Translations under genes and position numbers: made by a program
The notes under the pieces: generated by a model
What the model was told of the DNA's origin: nothing
What the model saw: only the letters and a program-made list of their open reading frames with translations
Databases searched by the model: none
Part shown: positions 12,952 through 18,504 of the stretch, one piece after another
How the letters are laid out: each line of letters opens with the position of its first letter
How positions within the stretch are numbered: the stretch's first letter is position 1
Source: Rhodospirillaceae bacterium UBA6219
GTDB taxonomy: Bacteria > Pseudomonadota > Alphaproteobacteria > Rhodospirillales > Magnetospirillaceae
Direction: 5' to 3'
Length of the DNA stretch: 18,504 nt
Assembly (NCBI GenBank): GCA_002435715.1
Contig: DISD01000064.1
Location: 1-18,504 of the forward strand

Positions 12952-13320
12952 TTAGAGCACCTCCGGAGCCAGCGAGATGATCTTCATGAACTTCTTGGCG
13001 CGAAGCTCACGAGTGACCGGGCCAAAAATACGGGTGCCGATCGGTTCGCCCTGCTTGTTGATCAGGACGGCCGCATTGGTGTCGAAACGGATAGCGGTGC
13101 CATCGGGACGACGAATTTCCTTGGCGGTGCGAACGATAACGGCGCGATGCACGTCACCCTTCTTCACCTTACCACGCGGAATCGCTTCCTTGATGGAGAC
13201 GACGATAACGTCGCCCACGTTGGCGATGGTACGGTGCGAACCGCCCAACACCTTGATGCACTGAACCCGGCGGGCACCCGAATTATCGGCGACATCCAGG
13301 TTGGATTGCATCTGGATCAT
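12952..13320 (-). CDS. rplN: 50S ribosomal protein L14
   Basis: L14 lies at the subunit interface. The 122-residue product has exactly the family length and shows MIQMQSNLDVADNSGARRVQ, CIKVLGGSHRTIANVGDVIV, RPDGTAIRFDTNAAVLINKQ and GTRIFGPVTRELR in order. An AAGGA site precedes the ATG. It follows rpsQ after 39 bp, the position where the spc operon starts in Escherichia coli. No separate promoter is evident, so S10 and spc genes may be one transcript. Confidence 0.98.
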   Translation of the reverse strand: MIQMQSNLDVADNSGARRVQCIKVLGGSHRTIANVGDVIVVSIKEAIPRGKVKKGDVHRAVIVRTAKEIRRPDGTAIRFDTNAAVLINKQGEPIGTRIFGPVTRELRAKKFMKIISLAPEVL

Positions 13321-13359
13321 GTCGAGTTTCCTTTTCTAGATCGATATCATCGAGCCGGC

Positions 13360-13596
13360 TTACGCCTGCTCGATGATCACTTCCCAGGTTTTCGTCTTCG
13401 AGAGCGGACGGCACTCGCAAATGCGGACAGTGTCGCCGGTCTTGAACTGGTTGTTCTCGTCGTGGGCGTGATACTTCTTCGAACGACGGATGAACTTCTT
13501 GTAGATCGGGTGCATGACGCGCCGTTCGACGCTGACCACCACGGTCTTGTCCATCTTGTCGCTGACGACGACGCCCTGGAGAATGCGCTTCGGCAT
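13360..13596 (-). CDS. rpsQ: 30S ribosomal protein S17
   Basis: S17 is an early-binding 30S protein with an OB fold. The 78-residue product shows MPKRILQGVVVSDKMDKTVV, HPIYKKFIRRSKKYHAHDE and the signature GDTVRICECRPLSKTKTWEV. It is of normal length, lies 13 bp after rpmC, and closes the S10-type gene order. Confidence 0.98.
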   Translation of the reverse strand: MPKRILQGVVVSDKMDKTVVVSVERRVMHPIYKKFIRRSKKYHAHDENNQFKTGDTVRICECRPLSKTKTWEVIIEQA

Positions 13597-13609
13597 TGGC
13601 TATGGCTCC

Positions 13610-13819
13610 TTAGGCGGCGGAAGCGGACTTGGCCCGCTCGCCGATGATGGTCTTGATGGTCGCGATTTCACGACGCACCTGGGTGACGCGGGCAGTGTTT
13701 TCCAACTGGCCGGAAGCCTTCTGGAAACGCAGGTTGAACTGCTCCTTCTTCAGCGTCAGGAGGGTATCCTTCAGCTGATCGTCGGTCTTGGCGCGCAGAT
13801 CGCTGGACTTGGTCGCCAT
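13610..13819 (-). CDS. rpmC: 50S ribosomal protein L29
   Basis: L29 sits beside L23 at the tunnel exit. The 69-residue product is a helical hairpin of normal length: DLRAKTDDQLKDTLLTLKKE, then QFNLRFQKASGQLENTARVT and QVRREIATIKTIIGERA. It is 5 bp after rplP and 13 bp before rpsQ. Confidence 0.97.
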   Translation of the reverse strand: MATKSSDLRAKTDDQLKDTLLTLKKEQFNLRFQKASGQLENTARVTQVRREIATIKTIIGERAKSASAA

Positions 13820-13824
13820 GACTG

Positions 13825-14238
13825 TTACTCCCCGATACGAACGATGAACTTGGTCTTGATCGGCAGCTTGGCAGCGGCCAGTTCAAAACCACGACGGGCC
13901 AAATCTTCCGGCACGCCATCGACCTCGAACATCACGCGACCCGGCTTGACGCGGGCCACCCAATATTCGGGGGTACCCTTACCGGAGCCCATGCGGACTT
14001 CGGCGGGCTTGGTCGACACCGGCACGTCGGGGAAAATGCGGATCCACACGCGGCCCTGACGCTTCAGGTGGCGGGTGAGCGCGCGACGAGCCGCTTCGAT
14101 CTGGCGAGCGGTGATGCGCTCCGGCTCCAGGGCCTTAAGGCCGAAGGCGCCGAAGTTCAGTTGGGAACCGCCCTTGGCATCGCCATGGATGCGGCCCTTA
14201 TGCTGCTTGCGGAACTTAGTACGCTTGGGCGAAAGCAT
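13825..14238 (-). CDS. rplP: 50S ribosomal protein L16
   Basis: L16 supports the A-site tRNA and the peptidyl transferase region. The 137-residue product begins MLSPKRTKFRKQHKGRIHGD and contains FGLKALEPERITARQIEAAR, VWIRIFPDVPVSTKPAEVRM and GKGTPEYWVARVKPGRVMFE, the L16 core. It is 16 bp after rpsC and 5 bp before rpmC. Confidence 0.98.
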   Translation of the reverse strand: MLSPKRTKFRKQHKGRIHGDAKGGSQLNFGAFGLKALEPERITARQIEAARRALTRHLKRQGRVWIRIFPDVPVSTKPAEVRMGSGKGTPEYWVARVKPGRVMFEVDGVPEDLARRGFELAAAKLPIKTKFIVRIGE

Positions 14239-14254
14239 CTCTCTACCCTCTCAA

Positions 14255-14941
14255 TCAGCGACGTTCGACGGGAGCGGACTCGCCGGCGGCGCGCTTGTCC
14301 TGAGCCATGGGATCATGGGCCAGGATTTCACCCTTGAACACCCACACCTTGATACCACAGGTACCATAGGTGGTCTTGGCGGTGCCGATACCGTAATCGA
14401 TGTCGGCGCGCAGGGTGTGCAGGGGCACGCGACCTTCGCGGTACCACTCCATACGAGCGATTTCGGCGCCGCCCAAACGGCCCGAGCAGTTGATGCGGAT
14501 GCCCTGGGCGCCCAGACGCATGGCCGACTGCACCGCACGCTTCATGGCGCGGCGGAAGGACACACGACGTTCCAGCTGCTGGGCGATGGATTCGGCCACC
14601 AGCTGAGCGTCCAGTTCCGGCTTGCGGATCTCGACGATGTTCAGGTGCACTTCGGAACCGGTCATCTTCGACAGCTGCTTACGCAGCACTTCGATGTCCG
14701 CACCCTTCTTACCGATCACCACACCCGGACGGGCGGTGTGAATGGTGATGCGGGCCTTCTTGGCCGGACGCTCGATGATCACCCGCGAGACGCCGGCCTG
14801 AGCCAGCTTCTTCTTCAGGTATTCACGCAGCTTCAGGTCCTCGTGCAGCATCTTGGAATATTCACCGTCGGCGAACCAACGGGAATCCCAGGTGCGGTTG
14901 ATGCCGAGGCGCAGGCCAATCGGATTGACTTTCTGACCCAT
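14255..14941 (-). CDS. rpsC: 30S ribosomal protein S3
   Basis: S3 lines the mRNA entry tunnel and contributes helicase activity with S4 and S5. The 228-residue product starts MGQKVNPIGLRLGINRTWDS, has a KH-type RNA-binding domain with VIGKKG at about 75-80, and a C-terminal domain with GIRINCSGRLGGAEIARMEW and DIDYGIGTAKTTYGTCGIKV. The C-terminal tail is short and charged. It lies 4 bp after rplV. Confidence 0.98.
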   Translation of the reverse strand: MGQKVNPIGLRLGINRTWDSRWFADGEYSKMLHEDLKLREYLKKKLAQAGVSRVIIERPAKKARITIHTARPGVVIGKKGADIEVLRKQLSKMTGSEVHLNIVEIRKPELDAQLVAESIAQQLERRVSFRRAMKRAVQSAMRLGAQGIRINCSGRLGGAEIARMEWYREGRVPLHTLRADIDYGIGTAKTTYGTCGIKVWVFKGEILAHDPMAQDKRAAGESAPVERR

Positions 14942-14945
14942 TTGA

Positions 14946-15332
14946 TTACTCCCCGGTCGCTTCTTCGCGTTCGCGAACGATGACGGTCAGGTTCGAGAAC
15001 GGCTTCTCGATCCGGCCGACACGGCCACGGGCGCGAGCGCGCCAGCGCTTCATCACCATGGCCTTGCCCACATAGGCTTCGGCCACATACAGACGATCAA
15101 CGTCCAGCTGGTGGTTGTTCTCGGCGTTGGCGATGGCCGACTGCAGGACCGCCTTCACGGCGCCGGCGATGCGGCGCTTGGAGAAGGTCAGCTGGTGCAG
15201 GGCGACTTCCGCCTTCAGGCCGCGAATGGACGCAGCCACCAGGTTGAGCTTACGCGGGCTGGTGCGGATGGAAGACGAGAACGCCTTCGCTTCGATGTCC
15301 GCAAGCACGCGATCGGCAGGCTTCTTGCCCAT
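14946..15332 (-). CDS. rplV: 50S ribosomal protein L22
   Basis: L22 reaches into the exit tunnel with a beta-hairpin. The 128-residue product contains SSIRTSPRKLNLVAASIRGL, AVKAVLQSAIANAENNHQLD and the hairpin KRWRARARGRVGRIEKPFSN; mutations in the equivalent hairpin give macrolide resistance in other bacteria, but nothing unusual is visible here. It lies 3 bp after rpsS. Confidence 0.98.
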   Translation of the reverse strand: MGKKPADRVLADIEAKAFSSSIRTSPRKLNLVAASIRGLKAEVALHQLTFSKRRIAGAVKAVLQSAIANAENNHQLDVDRLYVAEAYVGKAMVMKRWRARARGRVGRIEKPFSNLTVIVREREEATGE

Positions 15333-15335
15333 GGC

Positions 15336-15614
15336 TTACTTCCTCTTCGCCTTCTTGTCGACGCCGTGACCGTAATAGGTACGGGTCGGCGAGAATTCGC
15401 CAAACTTGTGGCCGACCATGTTCTCGGTGACGAGAACGGGGATGAACTTCTGGCCGTTGTAGACGCCAAAGGTCAGACCCACGAAATTCGGCAGGATGGT
15501 GGAACGACGCGACCAGATCTTCACGACCTCGTTACGACCGGACGCACGCGCCTTGTCTGCCTTCTTCAGCAGGTAACCGTCAACGAACGGACCTTTCCAA
15601 ACGGAACGAGCCAT
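15336..15614 (-). CDS. rpsS: 30S ribosomal protein S19
   Basis: S19 pairs with S13 in the 30S head. The 92-residue product is of normal length: MARSVWKGPFVDGYLLKKAD, IKIWSRRSTILP-like segment (here VKIWSRRSTILPNFVGLTFG), VYNGQKFIPVLVTENMVGHK and FGEFSPTRTYYGHGVDKKAK. A GGAGGGAC site precedes the ATG. It is 14 bp after rplB. Confidence 0.98.
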   Translation of the reverse strand: MARSVWKGPFVDGYLLKKADKARASGRNEVVKIWSRRSTILPNFVGLTFGVYNGQKFIPVLVTENMVGHKFGEFSPTRTYYGHGVDKKAKRK

Positions 15615-15628
15615 TTTCCCGTCCCTCC

Positions 15629-16456
15629 TTACTGAGCCTGACGGCGGCGCATGATCAGGCCATCCGTCTTCTTGTTGGAACGAGTCTTCTTGCCCTTGGT
15701 CGGCTTACCCCACGGGGTCACCGGATGACGGCCACCAGAAGTACGGCCTTCACCACCACCATGCGGGTGGTCGATCGGGTTCATGGCGACGCCGCGGACA
15801 TGCGGACGGAAGCCCAGCCAACGCATGCGACCAGCCTTGCCCAGCGAGACGTTCTGCTGGTCGGGGTTGGACACGGCGCCGACGGTGGCCATGCACTCGC
15901 CGCGCACCACACGCAACTCGCCCGAGGACAGGCGCAGCTGAGCATAGCCCTGGTCCTTACCGACCAGTTGGACGAAGGTGCCGGCGGAACGGGCCATCTG
16001 GCCGCCCTTGCCAACCTTCAGTTCGACATTGTGGACCACGGTGCCGACCGGAATGTTCTTCAGCGGCAGGGCGTTGCCCGGCTTGATGTCGACCTTTTCA
16101 CCGGCGATCACGGTGTCGCCGACGGCCAAGCGCTGCGGAGCCAGGATATAGGCCTTCTCGCCGTCTTCATAACGCACCAGGGCGATGAAGGCGGTACGAT
16201 TGGGATCGTATTCCAGGCGCTCGACAGTGGCGGCCACGTCGAACTTGTTACGCTTGAAGTCGATCATGCGGTAACGGCGCTTGTGCCCGCCACCACGGAA
16301 CCGGACGGTGATACGGCCCAGGTTGTTACGGCCGCCCTTCTTGCGCAGACCTTCGGTCAGCGAAGCTTCGGGCTTGCCCTTCCACAGTTCCGAGCGGTCA
16401 ACCGTCACCAGCTGACGACGGCCCGGGGTCGTGGGCTTGTAGTTCTTCAAAGCCAT
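15629..16456 (-). CDS. rplB: 50S ribosomal protein L2
   Basis: L2 is needed for subunit joining and peptidyl transfer. The 275-residue product starts MALKNYKPTTPGRRQLVTVD, has RFRGGGHKRRYRMIDFKRNK in the N-terminal RNA-binding domain, an SH3-like domain around GKGGQMARSAGTFVQLVGKD, and near the C-terminus the invariant MNPIDHPHGGGEGRTSGGRH that carries the histidine important for activity. Spacing is 4 bp from rplW. Confidence 0.99.
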   Translation of the reverse strand: MALKNYKPTTPGRRQLVTVDRSELWKGKPEASLTEGLRKKGGRNNLGRITVRFRGGGHKRRYRMIDFKRNKFDVAATVERLEYDPNRTAFIALVRYEDGEKAYILAPQRLAVGDTVIAGEKVDIKPGNALPLKNIPVGTVVHNVELKVGKGGQMARSAGTFVQLVGKDQGYAQLRLSSGELRVVRGECMATVGAVSNPDQQNVSLGKAGRMRWLGFRPHVRGVAMNPIDHPHGGGEGRTSGGRHPVTPWGKPTKGKKTRSNKKTDGLIMRRRQAQ

Positions 16457-16460
16457 GGCG

Positions 16461-16769
16461 TCAGACTCCCGTCGTCACGTCGATGGTCTGGCCTTCGGCC
16501 AGAGTGACGATCGCCTTCTTGACGTCGTTGCGGACGCCGATACGGCCACGGAAACGCTTGACCTTGCCCTTGGCGACCAGGGTGTTCACCGCGGTCACCT
16601 TGACCCCGAACACGCCTTCGATGGCGGCCTTGATCTCGGGCTTGGAAGCATTCAGCGGCACCTTGAAGGTGACCTGGTTGTGCTCGGAACCCATGGTCGC
16701 CTTTTCGGTGATCACGGGAGCGCGGATGATGTCGAACATCCGTTCCTTGGAGATGGTGACCTTGCTCAT
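16461..16769 (-). CDS. rplW: 50S ribosomal protein L23
   Basis: L23 is the docking site at the tunnel exit for trigger factor and SRP. The 102-residue product shows MFDIIRAPVITEKATMGSEH, QVTFKVPLNASKPEIKAAIE, GVFGVKVTAVNTL and a basic stretch KGKVKRFRGRIG, all typical. Its ATG overlaps the rplD stop in an ATGA, suggesting translational coupling. Confidence 0.98.
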   Translation of the reverse strand: MSKVTISKERMFDIIRAPVITEKATMGSEHNQVTFKVPLNASKPEIKAAIEGVFGVKVTAVNTLVAKGKVKRFRGRIGVRNDVKKAIVTLAEGQTIDVTTGV

Positions 16770-17383
16770 TTCAGGCGAGCCTCCAGGGCGGCGACAGCGT
16801 CCTTGGTCAGCACCAGGGTGTCACGACGCAGGATGTCGTACACGTTGGCGCCGAGTTCCGGCAGCACGTCCACATGGGGGATGTTGCGCGACGCCAGGGC
16901 GAAGTTGCCTTCGACGGCGTTGTCGATGACCAGCACCGAGTTCCAGCCCAGCGCCTTGAACTGCGCGGCCAGAGCCTTGGTCTTGGGGGCAGCGGCAGCG
17001 GCCTTGTCCAGGACCACCAGCTTGCCTTCGGCAGCCTTGGCCGACAGCGCAACCTTCAGAGCCAGCTTACGCACCTTCTTCGGCATGTCGAAAGCGTGGG
17101 AACGCACGACCGGGCCGAAAATGGTGGCACCGCCGCGGAACTGCGGCGAACGCATGGAACCCTGACGGGCACGACCGCCACCCTTCTGATTGAAGGGCTT
17201 CTTGGTGGTGCCGGAGATCTCGCTGATCCCCTTGGTCTTGTGAGTGCCGGCGCGGCGCTTCGACAACTGATAGCTGACCATGCGGTGCAGCAGATCGTTG
17301 CGAACGGCCAGGCCGAACACGTCGTCAGCAAGCTCGATCTCGCCGACGCTCTGGTTGTCCAGGCTGATAACGTTAGTCTTCAT
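16766..17383 (-). CDS. rplD: 50S ribosomal protein L4
   Basis: L4 reaches the exit tunnel with an extended loop and in Escherichia coli also represses the S10 operon; that role is not shown here. From ATG 17383 the product is 205 residues: MKTNVISLDNQSVGEIELAD, KRRAGTHKTKGISEISGTTK, the loop QKGGGRARQGSMRSPQFRGG, and a C-terminal Rossmann-like half. An in-frame GTG at 17398 would overlap the rplC stop as GTGA, but the ATG matches the family N-terminus and has GAGG nine bases upstream. Confidence 0.97.
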   Translation of the reverse strand: MKTNVISLDNQSVGEIELADDVFGLAVRNDLLHRMVSYQLSKRRAGTHKTKGISEISGTTKKPFNQKGGGRARQGSMRSPQFRGGATIFGPVVRSHAFDMPKKVRKLALKVALSAKAAEGKLVVLDKAAAAAPKTKALAAQFKALGWNSVLVIDNAVEGNFALASRNIPHVDVLPELGANVYDILRRDTLVLTKDAVAALEARLK

Positions 17384-17394
17384 CGCCAGATTCC

Positions 17395-18090
17395 TCACTC
17401 GCCGGCTTCAGCGGCGGCCTTCAGAGCGGCCGGGAACGGCACGCCTTCGGGCAGCTTGCGCTTGACCGCGTCCTTGACCAGAACCCAGGAACCCTCAGCA
17501 CCGGGAACCGAACCCTTCACCAGGATCAGGCCACGCGCTTCGTCGGTGGAAACCACCTTCAGGTTCTGAGTGGTCACCTGCTCAACGCCCAGGTGACCGG
17601 CCATCTTCTTGCCCTTGAACACCTTACCGGGGTCCTGGCGCTGACCGGTCGAACCGTGCGAACGGTGCGACACGGACACGCCGTGGGTGGCCTCCAGGCC
17701 ACGGAAGTTCCAGCGCTTCATACCGCCGGCAAAACCCTTACCGATGGTGGTGCCGGTGATATCCACGAACTGGCCGGGGATGAAATGGGCAGCCGACAAT
17801 TCGACGCCGACCTCGAGAACGTTCTCGGGGGAGACGCGGAATTCGACGAGCTTCTTCTTGGGCTCGACCTTGGCGGCGGCGAAGGTGGTGCGCTGCGCCT
17901 TGGCAACGTTCTTCACCTTGGCGCTACCAGCGCCGAGCTGAACGGCGGTGTAGCCGTCCTTTTCCACAGAGCGGGTCGAGACCACCTGAACGGTGTCGAC
18001 CTTCAACACGGTGACGGGGATATGAGTCCCGTCCTCGGTGAAGATCCTCGTCATGCCGACCTTCTGGGCAATGAGACCGGATCGCATCAT
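17395..18090 (-). CDS. rplC: 50S ribosomal protein L3
   Basis: L3 is an early-assembly protein that reaches the peptidyl transferase centre. From ATG 18090 the product is 231 residues: MMRSGLIAQKVGMTRIFTED, GKGFAGGMKRWNFRGLEATH, then HRSHGSTGQRQDPGKVFKGK with the glutamine that PrmB methylates in Escherichia coli, and KKMAGHLGVEQVTTQNLKVV. Two consecutive ATG codons are present; AAGGA lies 5 and 8 bases upstream. The frame is open back to 18414, but that part overlaps rpsJ and is not L3. A roughly 20-residue Ala/Glu-rich tail ends the protein. Confidence 0.97.
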   Translation of the reverse strand: MMRSGLIAQKVGMTRIFTEDGTHIPVTVLKVDTVQVVSTRSVEKDGYTAVQLGAGSAKVKNVAKAQRTTFAAAKVEPKKKLVEFRVSPENVLEVGVELSAAHFIPGQFVDITGTTIGKGFAGGMKRWNFRGLEATHGVSVSHRSHGSTGQRQDPGKVFKGKKMAGHLGVEQVTTQNLKVVSTDEARGLILVKGSVPGAEGSWVLVKDAVKRKLPEGVPFPAALKAAAEAGE

Positions 18091-18098
18091 TACTGTCC

Positions 18099-18407
18099 TT
18101 ACAGCTTGATCTCGACGTCGACGCCAGCGGCCAGGTCGAGCTTCATCAGCGCGTCCACGGTCTGCGGCGTCGGATCGACGATGTCGAGGAGCCGCTTGTG
18201 CGTACGCATCTCGAACTGCTCGCGGCTCTTCTTGTCGATGTGCGGCGAGCGGTTGACAGTGAATTTCTCGATCCGCGTCGGCAGCGGGACCGGACCGCGA
18301 ACGCTGGCGCCGGTGCGCTTGGCCGTCGAGACGATCTCGCGCGTGGAAGCGTCGAGAACGCGATGGTCGAACGCTTTCAGGCGAATGCGGATGTTCTGAC
18401 CGTTCAT
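18099..18407 (-). CDS. rpsJ: 30S ribosomal protein S10 (NusE)
   Basis: S10 is a 30S head protein and, as NusE, a partner of NusB and NusG in antitermination. The 102-residue product reads MNGQNIRIRLKAFDHRVLDA, GASVRGPVPLPTRIEKFTVN, RSPHIDKKSREQFEMRTHKR and LLDIVDPTPQTVDALMKLDL, a complete and ordinary S10. The ATG has AAGGA nine bases upstream. It is the first gene after tuf, 71 bp away, and 8 bp before rplC. Confidence 0.99.
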   Translation of the reverse strand: MNGQNIRIRLKAFDHRVLDASTREIVSTAKRTGASVRGPVPLPTRIEKFTVNRSPHIDKKSREQFEMRTHKRLLDIVDPTPQTVDALMKLDLAAGVDVEIKL

Positions 18408-18436
18408 GCGTCAAATTCCTTCAAGTCTTTCGCGGG

Positions 18437-18457
18437 CGCGGGCGACCCTCGCCCGCG
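18437..18457 (-). repeat. Stem-loop between tuf and rpsJ
   Basis: CGCGGGCGA (18437-18445) and TCGCCCGCG (18449-18457) form a perfect 9-bp stem with a three-base loop. It lies in the 71-bp gap after tuf, about 30 bases before the rpsJ start. No T tract follows on the minus strand, so it is more likely a processing or leader element than an intrinsic terminator. Confidence 0.5.
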
Positions 18458-18478
18458 ACAGACCATTTGTTCTTCTTG

Positions 18479-18504
18479 TTACTCGACGATGGTGGCGACG
18501 ATGC
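18479..18504 (-). CDS. tuf: Elongation factor Tu, last codons only
   Basis: The minus strand at the window edge reads IVATIVE followed by TAA (18481-18479). This matches the usual end of EF-Tu in alphaproteobacteria, and tuf is the standard gene before rpsJ. Only seven full codons are visible, so the call rests on this short C-terminus plus gene order. Confidence 0.75.

Noticed and set aside
17384..17398. Start of rplD at GTG 17398, overlapping the rplC stop
   Set aside because: The GTGA overlap is plausible, but ATG 17383 has the better ribosome site and the family N-terminus.
18091..18414. Upstream extension of the rplC frame by 108 residues
   Set aside because: It lies over rpsJ in another frame and is not L3-like. 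L3 starts at ATG 18090.

Overview
This window is chromosomal DNA of a GC-rich alphaproteobacterium. The gene order (tuf, S10 and spc ribosomal clusters, secY, adk, rpsM, rpsK, rpoA, rplQ, with no rpsD between rpsK and rpoA), the zinc-type adenylate kinase and the protein sequences fit Rhodospirillales, perhaps a Magnetospirillum relative. The genus is inferred and was not tested by any search.

Layout. Positions 1-1280 hold the 5' part of thiC on the minus strand, preceded by a clear TPP riboswitch. Positions 1381-2472 hold one plus-strand gene of unknown function with an odd start region. Positions 2493-4042 hold a compact minus-strand operon: an ArsR-type repressor, a DUF318/ArsP-type permease, and a 77-residue thioredoxin-like protein. 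Positions 4043-18504 are one long minus-strand ribosomal and transcription block. Read in the direction of transcription it is: tuf (last codons only), rpsJ, rplC, rplD, rplW, rplB, rpsS, rplV, rpsC, rplP, rpmC, rpsQ, rplN, rplX, rplE, rpsN, rpsH, rplF, rplR, rpsE, rpmD, rplO, secY, adk, rpsM, rpsK, rpoA, rplQ, terminator.

The block makes 30S and 50S proteins, the SecY translocon channel, adenylate kinase and the RNA polymerase alpha subunit. Most genes from rpsJ to rpmD are 0-17 bp apart or overlap, as in a single transcript. The larger gaps carry structure. There is a perfect 12-bp inverted repeat before rplO. An intrinsic-terminator-like hairpin, with a candidate promoter running into it, lies between rplO and secY. 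A near-consensus sigma-70 promoter built into an inverted repeat lies between adk and rpsM. Stem-loops lie between rpsK and rpoA and between rpoA and rplQ. A classic terminator follows rplQ.

I saw no mobile element, CRISPR array, tRNA or rRNA. The ribosomal genes are ordinary. The parts worth a second look are the intergenic RNA and promoter architecture, the arsenic-type operon with its cysteine-bearing repressor, and the unknown gene whose best start is cut off by an in-frame TAG. I found nothing that clearly amounts to a new biological system.
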